Shown here: one piece after another, positions 6,936 to 13,572 of the stretch
Position numbering within the stretch: position 1 is the stretch's first letter
How the letters are laid out: every line of letters starts with the position of its first letter
Assembly (NCBI GenBank): GCA_026388445.1
Contig: JAPLJU010000228.1
Coordinates: 1-13,572, forward strand
Source: Deltaproteobacteria bacterium
GTDB lineage: Bacteria > Desulfobacterota > Syntrophia > Syntrophales > UBA2192
Reading direction: 5' to 3'
Length of the DNA: 13,572 bases
Translations under genes and position numbers: made by a program
Notes under the pieces: generated by a model
Database searches by the model: none
The model's input: only the letters and a program-made list of their open reading frames with translations
Told to the model about the DNA's origin: nothing

Positions 6936-7376
6936 ATGTTTGCACCGAAAAGTATTCTGGTCCCGACAGATTTCTCCGAGCATTCGGACCGCGCCCTGAA
7001 AGATGCCGTGGACATCGCAATCCAGAACAAGTCCAGGATTAACCTGCTCCACGTCGTCGATAAGTTGCAGCCCTGGATTGTGGATTACTGTATCAAGGAA
7101 GAGGTGTTGATGGCGGTCGAGAAGGAAAGCATCAGGGTCTCGCGGGAGAAGATGGAAAAAGAAGTCAGCAGGATCGCGAAGGAACAGAAGCTGGATATCG
7201 CCTTCAATGTCAAGACGGGTGTGCCCTACGAAGAGATCATCAAGGAACAGCAGAATAAAAAGGCCGATCTGATCGTGATCGCTTCCCATGGGAGAACGGG
7301 TTTGCTGCATCACATGGGCAGTGTGGCCGATAAGGTGATACGGAGCGCGCAATGCCCCGTTTTTCTGGCTCGTTAA
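6936..7376 (+). CDS. Universal stress protein (UspA family)
   Basis: 146-residue single-domain Usp, normal length. The start at 6936 gives the typical N-terminus KSILVPTDFSEHSDRAL; GTGAGGG lies 5 bases upstream. An in-frame GTG at 6864 would add 24 unrelated residues. The C-terminal nucleotide loop is ASHG-RTGLLHHM-GS (116-129). The canonical ATP-binding pattern is G-2x-G-9x-G-(S/T); here the first Gly is Ala and the spacer is 8 rather than 9, so ATP binding is uncertain although the final GSVADKV is intact. Usp proteins act as soluble dimers in stress survival. It precedes two small heat shock genes in the same direction, with a 50-base spacer that contains a weak hairpin, so it probably belongs to a stress gene group. 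Confidence 0.93.
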   Translation: MFAPKSILVPTDFSEHSDRALKDAVDIAIQNKSRINLLHVVDKLQPWIVDYCIKEEVLMAVEKESIRVSREKMEKEVSRIAKEQKLDIAFNVKTGVPYEEIIKEQQNKKADLIVIASHGRTGLLHHMGSVADKVIRSAQCPVFLAR

Positions 7377-7380
7377 CCGG

Positions 7381-7408
7381 AAAAGGGTCCGCATGACCTT
7401 TGTTTTTC
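7381..7408 (+). terminator. Weak terminator or attenuator between usp and hsp20
   Basis: AAAGGGT (7382-7388) can pair with ACCTTT (7396-7401) with one bulged G, followed by GTTTTT. The stem is short and imperfect. It could cause partial termination after usp and lower expression of the downstream heat shock genes. Confidence 0.3.
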
Positions 7409-7426
7409 AGAAAGGAGATCATTGAC

Positions 7427-7990
7427 ATGCCTCGCGCGCAGGGAATGAGACCGCAGTTGGCAGCGAAGCCTGAGGCCATGGAGAAGGATAAACCGGCTAC
7501 ACGGTTCGAATCTCTTTTGCGTCCATCTGCCGGCGACGACCCGGCTGTCAGCACCTGGGTGGGCGCCAAGGCCATGATCGTAACGGCCGAAATTCCCGGT
7601 GCGGAACCGGACAACGTAGACATCACCGTGGACGGAAAACGGCTGATTTTAAAGAAGAACGACAACGGTCGCGGAACGTCTTCTGATAACGGACATCATG
7701 GGAAGGGCGCTGAATTCGAGAAAGTTCTCGATCTCCCATACAGGGTGGACAGGAACAGCATCGATGTCAGTTGTGAGAAGGGTTTTGTCCACATCATCCT
7801 GAAGAGAGAGGATGAGCAGACACGACACAACAGGACACCCCTCGAGGCGGCCATCATCAACACGGTCTCCCGTTATTTCAACGGGAATGGTGCGCGAACG
7901 ACCCACGACCGGAAAAAAGAGGATCAATTCCTGATCCAGGCCCTGCAGAGGTACTTCCAGGGGAGTACCGCGACAGCATTAAAGTTCTGA
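7427..7990 (+). CDS. Small heat shock protein (Hsp20/alpha-crystallin) with duplicated C-terminal helix
   Basis: 187-residue sHsp, longer than the common 140-150. AAAGGAG lies 9 bases before the ATG at 7427, which sets the start. After a 42-residue polar N-terminal arm, the alpha-crystallin domain occupies about 43-128: AMIVTAEIPGAEPDNVDITVDG (49-70), FEKVLDLPYRVD (97-108), and CEKGFVHIILKRED (116-129), matching the usual NGVLxIxLPK strand. sHsps hold unfolded proteins in an ATP-independent way in the cytoplasm. The unusual part is the tail (about 138-187): it lacks the common I-x-I/V anchor and instead has two similar helical segments, INTVSRYFNG and IQALQRYFQG, 26 residues apart. A second, shorter sHsp-like gene starts 22 bases after its stop. 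Confidence 0.93.
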   Translation: MPRAQGMRPQLAAKPEAMEKDKPATRFESLLRPSAGDDPAVSTWVGAKAMIVTAEIPGAEPDNVDITVDGKRLILKKNDNGRGTSSDNGHHGKGAEFEKVLDLPYRVDRNSIDVSCEKGFVHIILKREDEQTRHNRTPLEAAIINTVSRYFNGNGARTTHDRKKEDQFLIQALQRYFQGSTATALKF

Positions 7991-8012
7991 TGAAAATGGT
8001 CTTTTAGCTGTC

Positions 8013-8291
8013 ATGGACATCATTGAAACAAAAGACGAATTTATCTTGATCGCCGATCGGGATATTCCGGGTGAGCGCGGGATAAACCTGTTGCTGGAAG
8101 GCAACGCCCTGACGGTCAGGACCGTTGCTGAAACAGCTGCGAACGTTGAAGCCGTTCTGACACCGGCAGATCCCCGTGACACGGACGAGCACCTGGTCAG
8201 TATAACCCATAAGGTCGCACTCAACCGGATGTCAGTGACCATCCGGGATCACATGATCAGTGTCAGACTCCCCAAGACAGTCATTGCATGA
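8013..8291 (+). CDS. Minimal Hsp20-like alpha-crystallin domain protein
   Basis: 92-residue protein that is essentially only an alpha-crystallin domain: DEFILIADRDIPGERGINLLLEGNALTVRT (8-37) gives the first strands, and HLVSITHKVALN plus VTIRDHMISVRLPK (about 75-88) the last. It lacks both the N-terminal arm and the C-terminal I-x-I tail that drive large oligomers, and the usual NGVL turn is replaced by DHMIS. The start at 8013 is the only reasonable ATG, but no ribosome site precedes it; the gene lies 22 bases after the first sHsp, so it may rely on translational coupling. It may form dimers or co-assemble with the larger sHsp. The call is secure at domain level, less so for function. Confidence 0.8.
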   Translation: MDIIETKDEFILIADRDIPGERGINLLLEGNALTVRTVAETAANVEAVLTPADPRDTDEHLVSITHKVALNRMSVTIRDHMISVRLPKTVIA

Positions 8292-8329
8292 TGGAAGAAG
8301 TAATGTAGAGTGTGGGTCGTCACAAACAA

Positions 8330-8350
8330 CATCCCGGGAGAGACGGGATG
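8330..8350 (+). other. Short hairpin in the sHsp 3' region
   Basis: CATCCCG (8330-8336) and CGGGATG (8344-8350) form a perfect 7-bp stem around a GGAGAGA loop, 39 bases after the second sHsp stop. No T-run follows, so it is not a terminator; it could be a 3' stability element. The rest of 8292-8428 shows no gene. Confidence 0.4.
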
Positions 8351-8428
8351 AGGCGGCGGGGAAGGGCGGCCATGGGAGTGGATCGAGTCCCCGGGTCAGC
8401 CTGAGATACAAAGTAGAGATATGGATTT

Positions 8429-8467
8429 AAAAACCGGCCAGAAGAAACTTCCTGGCCGGTTTTTTTA
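8429..8467. terminator. Bidirectional terminator between convergent genes
   Basis: A strong hairpin pairs AAAAACCGGCCAGAAG with CTTC(C)TGGCCGGTTTTT, with one bulged C and an AAA loop. Seven T follow on the plus strand; the A-run on the left arm gives a T-run on the minus strand. It ends the usp/sHsp plus-strand unit and the minus-strand gene that stops at 8476. Confidence 0.88.
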
Positions 8468-8475
8468 ACCCATTC

Positions 8476-8781
8476 CTAGGCACGGGCAGCACGCGCCACT
8501 GAGCCATATTCAGGCCTCGAAAACGGGATGACTTTTTTCCCATTCGATTGGTTTAATGCTAAACGGCAGTCCCGGCAGAGCAGAAGCCCGGACTTGTGTA
8601 TATAGTCGAGGACATCCCCTTTCATGATATCTGCATAATTTTCCATCCTGGCCTTGATTCTGCGTTTCCGGCAGCTTTCTTTCGTAATGAGAAGGTTGCC
8701 GGGCTGATGGGGGCAATGGATGATCTCCGGCCGGTGTCGCGCAAGCCATTCCTCAGTCTCTCTCAGAATCATGTTCGACAT
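8476..8781 (-). CDS. Small Cys-containing protein of unknown function, possible zinc site
   Basis: 101-residue soluble protein, no named family recognised. The start is set by AAAAAAGGAGG, six bases before ATG at 8781; a GTG sits directly before it (8784) and is less well spaced. Potential metal-binding residues, numbered from the ATG, are C23-x-H25 in CPHQPG, C37 in SCRKRR, and C69-x2-C72 in CRDCR. The segment CPHQPGNLLITKESCRKRR resembles short motifs in deltaproteobacterial small proteins in which a Cys-Pro...Cys-Arg-Lys-Arg unit repeats, but I cannot name a domain. The N-terminal part (about 1-20) is charged and helical. It is a single minus-strand gene convergent with the heat-shock group. 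A zinc-ribbon-like fold is a guess from Cys spacing. Confidence 0.75.
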   Translation of the reverse strand: MSNMILRETEEWLARHRPEIIHCPHQPGNLLITKESCRKRRIKARMENYADIMKGDVLDYIHKSGLLLCRDCRLALNQSNGKKVIPFSRPEYGSVARAARA

Positions 8782-8967
8782 CACTTTCCTCCTTTTTTAC
8801 TGGAAATCGCATGGCATCCAGAGGGACGGTCATGCTGAGAAATCAATGACTTAGAATAATAAATTTTCGAAGAACTGGCAGATACGGTTCCAAAAACCCA
8901 TCACTTTTATATTCCAGCATGAAGTTTCCACAGTTTTCGTTAAATTGCTATTGGGGTATCCCTGATC

Positions 8968-8996
8968 TTGAAAATCTAAGATTATTATTTTATCCT
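8968..8996 (+). promoter_or_regulatory. Candidate sigma-70 promoter for the kinase operon
   Basis: TTGAAA (8968-8973), a 17-base spacer, and TATCCT (8991-8996) give 5/6 and 4/6 matches with ideal spacing. Transcription would start near 9003, giving a leader of about 155 bases before the kinase ATG. Confidence 0.45.
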
Positions 8997-9015
8997 AATC
9001 CAATGGATTAAGGAT
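8992..9015. promoter_or_regulatory. Inverted repeat overlapping the -10 box, candidate operator
   Basis: ATCCTAATCC (8992-9001) and GGATTAAGGAT (9005-9015) are complementary apart from one extra A, around an AAT centre. The dyad covers the proposed -10 box and start point, a position typical of a repressor or autoregulatory site. The paired NarL-type regulator is a natural candidate to bind here, but this is inference. Confidence 0.45.
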
Positions 9016-9157
9016 TTTAAGGAAAAGGTTAATTGAAAGTCAGGCTGACCCTGATTCCCATACCTTCCTGATCCTGATAAAGATATTCACAGTTCATCCG
9101 GACCATCGCATAAAGAAACAGGAGGTCTTGAAATAAGCAGCTTTAGGGGGAGGCAAC

Positions 9158-12100
9158 ATGAATGCGGGTGTGATTCTCGAGAAGTTTAAGAGGGGTTGTT
9201 TCACCAAACGCAAGCGGGCCGAGGTGGAGTTGTCGGCTTCTGAGAAAAACTACCGGGATCTCGTTGAGAGCGCGAACAGCATCATCATCAGATGGAAACC
9301 CGATGGAAAGATAACTTTTATCAACAAGTTTGCCCAAGATTTCTTTGGATATACCCCGGAGGAAATCCTCGGGAAAAACGTCATGTCCCTTATTCCTGAA
9401 AGAGACTCTCTCGGGCACGATTTGATCCATCTGACAAAGAATATCGTTGAACACCCCGAACGATACCTCAACAACATGAACGAAAACGTCCGCAGCAACG
9501 GCGAGCGGGTCTGGGTCAGTTGGACGAACCGGGCTGTCGTCGATGAGGCGGGTCATGTCAAGGAAATCCTTGCCATCGGCAATGACGTCACATACCTGAA
9601 GCGTGTGGAAGACAGTATGAAGGCGAGCGAGGAGCGGTTGCGCTTCGCCCTGGAGACCAGCCACACCGGCGCCTGGGACCTCGATTTGGTGGATCACACC
9701 GCCTTCCGCTCGCTGGAGCACGACCGAATCTTCGGTTACACGGAACTGCTACCGCAGTGGACTTACGAGATGTTCCTCGAACACGTGCTGCCGGAAGACC
9801 GAGCGGTGGTGGACGAGCAGTTCCGTCGGGCCACCGGCACGCAGAGTGAATGGAGTTTCGAGTGCCGCATCCGGCGCCGCGACGGCGAGGTGCGGTGGAT
9901 TTGGGCCGCCGGACAGCATCGCGTTGACGCGGCGGGTGGCCACCGCCGAATGGCGGGCATCGTCCAGGACATAACGGAGCGTAAGCGGATGGAAGAGCAA
10001 TTCACACAGCTCAACCAGGCGTTGCAGCACAAGGTTCAAGAGTTGGAAACGATGTTCAACACGGTGCCCATCGGCCTTGCGATTGCCGAAGATCCGGAGG
10101 GCATTCGCATCCGCGGCAATCCGGCCAACGAACGGATGGTCGGGGTGTCGCGCGATGGGGAGCTTTCCAAGCAGGCGGCGTCGGGGCGGGCTCCTGCTCC
10201 GTTCCGCGTCCTGCAGGACGGGCGAGAGTTCCCTGTGGAGGAATTGCCCCTGCAGCGGGCCGTCCGAGGGAAGAACGTCACCGGCCAGATGCTGGACGTG
10301 GTGCGGGAGGATGGGAGCATTGTCAAACTTTTCAGCAATGCCGCGCCGCTGTATGACGACCAGGGACGGCCGCGTGGCGCCGTGGGTGCCTTTATGGACA
10401 TCACCGGACTGAAGCAGGCGGAAGAGGAACTCAAAAATAGCAACCGGCGCCTGGAAATCCTGGCCGAGACGGCCAGCCGCCTGCTGATTAGTAGTCGGCC
10501 GCAGATGATCGTCAACGAACTGTGCCGAAAAATCATGGCCCACCTGGACTGCCAGATATTCTTCAATTACCTGGTCGATGAACAAAAGGACCGCCTGCGG
10601 CTCAACGCCTGGGATGGGATCCCGGAAGAGACAGCGCTCGAGATCGGGTGGCTGGATTTTGGCGTTGCCGTCTGCGGATGTGCTGCACGGGAGGGCCGCC
10701 GGATTGTGGCGGAGCACATCCCCGACACGCAGGACCCCCGAACGGACCTTGTCCGCTCGTTCGGGATAAAAGCCTATGCCTGCCATCCCCTGATGTCCCA
10801 GGGGCGTGTGATCGGTACCCTTTCCTTCGGGACCCGTACGAGGCCGACTTTTACGGAGGACGAGCTGGCGCTGATGCGTGCAGTGACTGACCAGGTGTCC
10901 ATGGCTATAGAGCGAATGCGTTATATCGAGGATCTCAAAGCGGCGCGGAAAGAACTGCAGCAAGCACACGACATACTGGAGGCCAGGGTCCGGGAACGAA
11001 CGGAGGAATTGTGGCGGACCATCGCAAGATTGGAGACGGAAGTCGCTGAAAGACTGAGAGCGGAAGAGGACGTGCGTGACTATTTGAACACGGAGGCAGA
11101 AAAAATATGGAGGAAGAAACGGGAGGAAATGATCGGAAAGACCCTCTGGGAGATCTCACCGGTGGCCGTCGGAACCATCTTCGAAGAACAATATCGGAAG
11201 GCCATGATTGAGAGGGTCCCTGTTTCCTTCGAGGCCCTGTCACCCTTGGTCGGGATCTGGATTGAAATCCGAGCATATCCCACCACAGAGGGTATGGCCA
11301 TATATGCCCGTGACATTTCCACACGCAGAGAGACCGAAGAGGATCTCCGGCTGGCGACGATCTACAACCGGAGCCTGATAGAAGCCAGCCTGGACCCTCT
11401 CGTGACGATTGATCCGGAAGGGAAAATCAGAGACGTGAATGCGGCAACGGAAAATGTCACCGGGTACTCGAGAGAGGATTTGATCGCGACGGATTTCTCG
11501 GAATATTTCACGGACCCGGAGATGGCGAGGACTGGTTACAGGCTGGTTTTCCAGGAGGGATCAGTGCGGGATTATGCCCTGGAAATCCGCCACCGGGAGG
11601 GTCAGGTGACGCCTGTTTTGTACAACGCCACCGTGTACCATGACGGGGCGGGGAAAGTCGTCGGGGTTTTCGCCGCTGCCCGGGATATCAGCGAACGGCT
11701 TGAGGTGGAAAAAAAGCTTCGTGATAGCAACGAACAGCTGAGGGCCCTTACCTCGCAGCTGGTCATGGCGGAGGAAAGCGCGCGTCGGCGCATTGCCGTG
11801 GATCTTCATGACCATGTCAGCCAGAGCCTGGCGGTGGCCAAGCTTAGGTTGGAAACCCTGCGGGAAAAGGCATCTGAATACGGCCTCCAGGAAGCTGTGA
11901 AGGAGATCCGGGAACTGATCAATGAATCCATCCAGCAGACACGGTCCCTCGTAACGGAGCTGAGCCCCTCCGTCCTGTATGAGCTTGGTTTTACTGCGGC
12001 GGTGGAGTGGCTGACAGAGCAGATAAAGACAAAGTATGGCGTAAACATTGAATTAAAGAATGACCTGCAAATCAGGCGGATCGATCAGGATATCCAAATC

Positions 12101-12424
12101 CTGCTCTTCCAGGGCGTGAGAGAACTTCTTCTCAATATCGTCAAGCACGCGAAGGCGAACCATACCTCCATTTCCATTCGGGAGATCGGTGACCACATCC
12201 GGATCAGGGTCATGGATGACGGGGTGGGTTTCGATAAAGCCCGGCTGGGAAACGGAATGGATCGTGAGGGAGGTTTCGGCCTGTTCAGCATGCGAGAGAG
12301 GCTGGAACATTTTGGCGGTCGGTTGGACATCGATACCAGACCGGGGAAGGGGACCTCCGTGACGGTTGAGGCCCCCCACAAGAAGAGAAAGAAAGCACAG
12401 AGGAGGTTGAGACATGTCCATTAG
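9158..12424 (+). CDS. Soluble multi-PAS/GAF sensor histidine kinase (NarL-type, HisKA_3)
   Basis: 1088-residue cytoplasmic sensor kinase with no membrane span or signal peptide. Order: PAS1 (about 30-150; NYRDLVESANSIII, FFGYTPEEILGKN), PAS2 of PAS_3 type (160-275; ends GIVQDITERKRMEE), PAS3 (297-420; GREFPVEELPLQRAV, ending AFMDITGLKQ), GAF (about 433-590; VCGCAAREGRRIVAE, YACHPLMSQGRVIGTLSFG), coiled coil (594-640), a short PAS4 (641-727), PAS5 (735-850) and the kinase core. The core has the HisKA_3 H-box ARRRIAVDLHDHVSQ with phospho-acceptor H884, the N-box ELLLNIVKHA (N993), and G-boxes DDGVGFD (1020-1026) and GGFGLFSMRERL. It autophosphorylates and should pass phosphate to the overlapping regulator gene. 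The start has GGGGGAGG 4 bases upstream. PAS4 lacks its first strand, and GC content rises in the PAS2-PAS3 part. Signal unknown; PAS/GAF C506/C508 could sense redox. Confidence 0.95.
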   Translation: MNAGVILEKFKRGCFTKRKRAEVELSASEKNYRDLVESANSIIIRWKPDGKITFINKFAQDFFGYTPEEILGKNVMSLIPERDSLGHDLIHLTKNIVEHPERYLNNMNENVRSNGERVWVSWTNRAVVDEAGHVKEILAIGNDVTYLKRVEDSMKASEERLRFALETSHTGAWDLDLVDHTAFRSLEHDRIFGYTELLPQWTYEMFLEHVLPEDRAVVDEQFRRATGTQSEWSFECRIRRRDGEVRWIWAAGQHRVDAAGGHRRMAGIVQDITERKRMEEQFTQLNQALQHKVQELETMFNTVPIGLAIAEDPEGIRIRGNPANERMVGVSRDGELSKQAASGRAPAPFRVLQDGREFPVEELPLQRAVRGKNVTGQMLDVVREDGSIVKLFSNAAPLYDDQGRPRGAVGAFMDITGLKQAEEELKNSNRRLEILAETASRLLISSRPQMIVNELCRKIMAHLDCQIFFNYLVDEQKDRLRLNAWDGIPEETALEIGWLDFGVAVCGCAAREGRRIVAEHIPDTQDPRTDLVRSFGIKAYACHPLMSQGRVIGTLSFGTRTRPTFTEDELALMRAVTDQVSMAIERMRYIEDLKAARKELQQAHDILEARVRERTEELWRTIARLETEVAERLRAEEDVRDYLNTEAEKIWRKKREEMIGKTLWEISPVAVGTIFEEQYRKAMIERVPVSFEALSPLVGIWIEIRAYPTTEGMAIYARDISTRRETEEDLRLATIYNRSLIEASLDPLVTIDPEGKIRDVNAATENVTGYSREDLIATDFSEYFTDPEMARTGYRLVFQEGSVRDYALEIRHREGQVTPVLYNATVYHDGAGKVVGVFAAARDISERLEVEKKLRDSNEQLRALTSQLVMAEESARRRIAVDLHDHVSQSLAVAKLRLETLREKASEYGLQEAVKEIRELINESIQQTRSLVTELSPSVLYELGFTAAVEWLTEQIKTKYGVNIELKNDLQIRRIDQDIQILLFQGVRELLLNIVKHAKANHTSISIREIGDHIRIRVMDDGVGFDKARLGNGMDREGGFGLFSMRERLEHFGGRLDIDTRPGKGTSVTVEAPHKKRKKAQRRLRHVH

Positions 12425-13067
12425 AATTCTTCTGGCCGATGATCACAAGATTGTCCGCGATGGACTTCGCACGCTGATCGGGAAAGAGGCGGGGATGGAG
12501 GTGATCGGGGAGGCGGAGAACGGGAGAAAGGCCCTGAAAATGGCAGAGAAGATTCGACCCAACGTGGTCATTATAGATGTGACCATGCCGGATATGAACG
12601 GGATCGAAGCCACGAGAAAAATGGTGACGGAAGTCCCAGGGGTGAAGGTCATCGCGCTGTCGATGCACTCGGACCGGCGGTTCGTCCTGGGCATGCTGGA
12701 AGCGGGCGCATCGGGTTACCTTATGAAGGATTGCGCCTTCGACGAACTGGCCAAGGCCGTCCGTAGCGTTGCAACAGGTCAGACCTATTTGAGCCCGGGC
12801 ATTGCGGATGTGCTCGTGAAGGGGTATCTTGACAAGGTCAACGAGAAAATTTCCGTGGGACGCTCCCCACTGACGCAGAGGGAGCGGGAGATCCTCCAGC
12901 TCCTTGCGGAAGGGCAGTCATCAAAAGAAATAGCTGCGAACCTTGGCGTGAGCGTGAAAACCGTCGAGACCCATCGCCGGAACATGATGCAGAAACTGAA
13001 CATGCGAAGTGTCGCCGAGCTTACAAAATATGCCATCCGGGAAGGGCTCATCAGCGTCGAAGATTAA
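12414..13067 (+). CDS. NarL/FixJ-family response regulator
   Basis: 217-residue two-component regulator. The receiver domain (about 3-120) has the acidic pocket D9/D10, phospho-acceptor D55 (VIIDVTMPDMNG), S83 (ALSMH) and K105 (LMKD). The C-terminal LuxR-type helix-turn-helix (about 152-210) carries LTQREREILQLLAEGQSSKEIA and the recognition helix VSVKTVETHRRN. It binds DNA when phosphorylated. AGGAGG lies 10 bases before the ATG, and the start overlaps the last 11 bases of the kinase gene, so the two are translationally coupled; HisKA_3 kinases partner with this regulator class. Target genes are not shown; neighbours such as the sHsp/usp group or its own promoter are possible. Confidence 0.96.
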   Translation: MSIRILLADDHKIVRDGLRTLIGKEAGMEVIGEAENGRKALKMAEKIRPNVVIIDVTMPDMNGIEATRKMVTEVPGVKVIALSMHSDRRFVLGMLEAGASGYLMKDCAFDELAKAVRSVATGQTYLSPGIADVLVKGYLDKVNEKISVGRSPLTQREREILQLLAEGQSSKEIAANLGVSVKTVETHRRNMMQKLNMRSVAELTKYAIREGLISVED

Positions 13068-13220
13068 GAAAATCAAATGATCCGCAATCACCCCCACATT
13101 TTGTGGTCGTTTTCCGGGACGAGCCTTGTCAACCATTGTCGTGAAAGATCGGTTAAAAGGCCTCGATCCCGCTGCCTCCACAAAAAATGCACATAAATAT
13201 TAAATGCTTAGCTCAAACTC

Positions 13221-13257
13221 AAGCCCTTGCCGACCGGCGAGGGCCTTCTTTTTTCTT
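13221..13257 (+). terminator. Rho-independent terminator of the kinase-regulator operon
   Basis: AAGCCCTTGCC (13221-13231) pairs with GGCGAGGGCCTT (13236-13247) around a GACC loop, with one bulge and one G:T pair, followed by CTTTTTTCTT. It lies about 155 bases after the regulator stop. The region between (13068-13220) holds no visible gene. Confidence 0.8.
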
Positions 13258-13348
13258 CGCGCAGGCCAGTATATTTCCCTATTGAAAATGACTGAAAAAT
13301 GTGAATGATAGGGCTTCTTTAGGGAATGAAGGGGTACCGGGGGGAATC

Positions 13349-13572
13349 ATGGGAAATGAAGTGATCGCCTGCATGGCCGACGAATCGAAGCTCGATCGGT
13401 GCGTCAGAAGGCTGGGTGAAATCATGGAGGAACTCGGAGAGGTCGGCCTCTTCCTCGAAAAATCCAGTGCCGCCATGGCGGAGCACGGCAGAAAGATCAA
13501 ATCCGAGGAGGAACTCCTCGAGAAGCTCAAGGATGAAATCCGGGAGACCAAGATCCCCGGCTTCTGCGGCGT
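13349..13572 (+). CDS. Partial gene for a helical, coiled-coil-like protein
   Basis: Open frame from ATG 13349 to the end of the window: 74 codons without a stop, truncated by the window edge. A GGGGGG run ends 4 bases before the ATG and serves as ribosome site. Codons are rich in G/C at third positions, like the neighbouring genes, which supports real coding. The product is almost all helix, with heptad-like patterns of Leu/Ile and Glu/Lys (LGEIMEELGEVGLFLEK, EELLEKLKDEI), and three cysteines at residues 8, 18 and 73 (last seen as GFCG). No family can be named from this part. It is separated from the kinase operon by a terminator, so it starts a new unit. Confidence 0.65.
   Translation, partial: MGNEVIACMADESKLDRCVRRLGEIMEELGEVGLFLEKSSAAMAEHGRKIKSEEELLEKLKDEIRETKIPGFCG

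Larger units (their letters stand above)
8782..9157. other. 376-base divergent spacer upstream of the kinase
   Basis: AT-rich non-coding stretch between the start of the minus-strand Cys protein and the kinase start. It contains a probable sigma-70 promoter with an overlapping inverted repeat (listed separately) and, close to the kinase ATG, AGGAGG at 9119-9124 followed by TTGAAATAA, a two-codon frame, then the real ribosome site GGGGGAGG before ATG. No other gene is seen. Confidence 0.6.

Noticed and set aside
8876..8892. TGGCAGATACGGTTCC as a sigma-54 promoter
   Set aside because: The -24 half resembles the consensus, but the -12 half is shifted by one base and does not read TTGC.
9749..10969. 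Minus-strand open frame of 406 codons inside the kinase gene
   Set aside because: It is antisense to PAS2-PAS3-GAF, which have clear family matches. The length is explained by high GC at third positions. No ribosome site or family pattern.
1..13572. CRISPR array, tRNA or rRNA gene, phage or toxin-antitoxin module
   Set aside because: No regularly spaced repeats, cloverleaf sequences, rRNA segments or relevant protein families were seen on either strand.

Overview
The window most resembles an anaerobic or microaerophilic Gram-negative bacterium, probably a deltaproteobacterium in the broad sense (Desulfobacterota, Syntrophus or Desulfo- type). The evidence is a rubrerythrin, a Gly/Met/Tyr-rich ZraP/Spy-like protein followed by a DUF302 and a SHOCT protein, strong AGGAGG ribosome binding sites, moderate GC, and a PAS/GAF kinase paired with a NarL-type regulator. 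This placement is inferred from family content only; there is no rRNA or other phylogenetic marker. No tRNA, rRNA, CRISPR array or complete insertion sequence is visible.

Layout. 59-92 is an intrinsic terminator of a plus-strand gene lying off the left edge. 1374-158 (minus) is a three-gene envelope operon: ZraP/Spy-like periplasmic protein, DUF302 protein, SHOCT lipoprotein. A 428-base stretch without a convincing gene follows. 2381-1803 (minus) is a rubrerythrin that lacks one of the expected diiron carboxylates. It is separated by a palindrome-rich divergent region from the plus-strand genes 2523-5006: RNB/S1 ribonuclease, LOG-like nucleotide-binding protein, small membrane protein. 5203-6487 is an MFS exporter broken by two single-base frameshifts. 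After a 448-base gap come a universal stress protein (6936-7376) and two tandem small heat shock proteins (7427-7990 and 8013-8291), closed by a terminator at 8429-8467. That terminator also serves as the meeting point with a convergent Cys-containing small protein (8781-8476). From 9158 a 1088-residue soluble hybrid PAS/GAF histidine kinase overlaps its NarL/FixJ response regulator (12414-13067), and a terminator follows. A partial coiled-coil gene starts at 13349 and runs off the right edge.

How it fits together. Most genes belong to stress families: metal or envelope stress (ZraP-like, DUF302, SHOCT), peroxide and oxygen (rubrerythrin), protein folding (two sHsps), general stress (Usp), RNA turnover, and a cytoplasmic multi-input sensor with a DNA-binding regulator. 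The kinase/regulator pair may control some of these neighbours, but nothing in the sequence proves that. The observations most worth checking are the rubrerythrin Glu-to-Ala ligand change, the nested palindromes at 2441-2490, a duplicated RYF(N/Q)G helix in the sHsp tail, and the mosaic composition and truncated PAS domain of the kinase. I did not find a clear multi-gene system of a wholly new kind.
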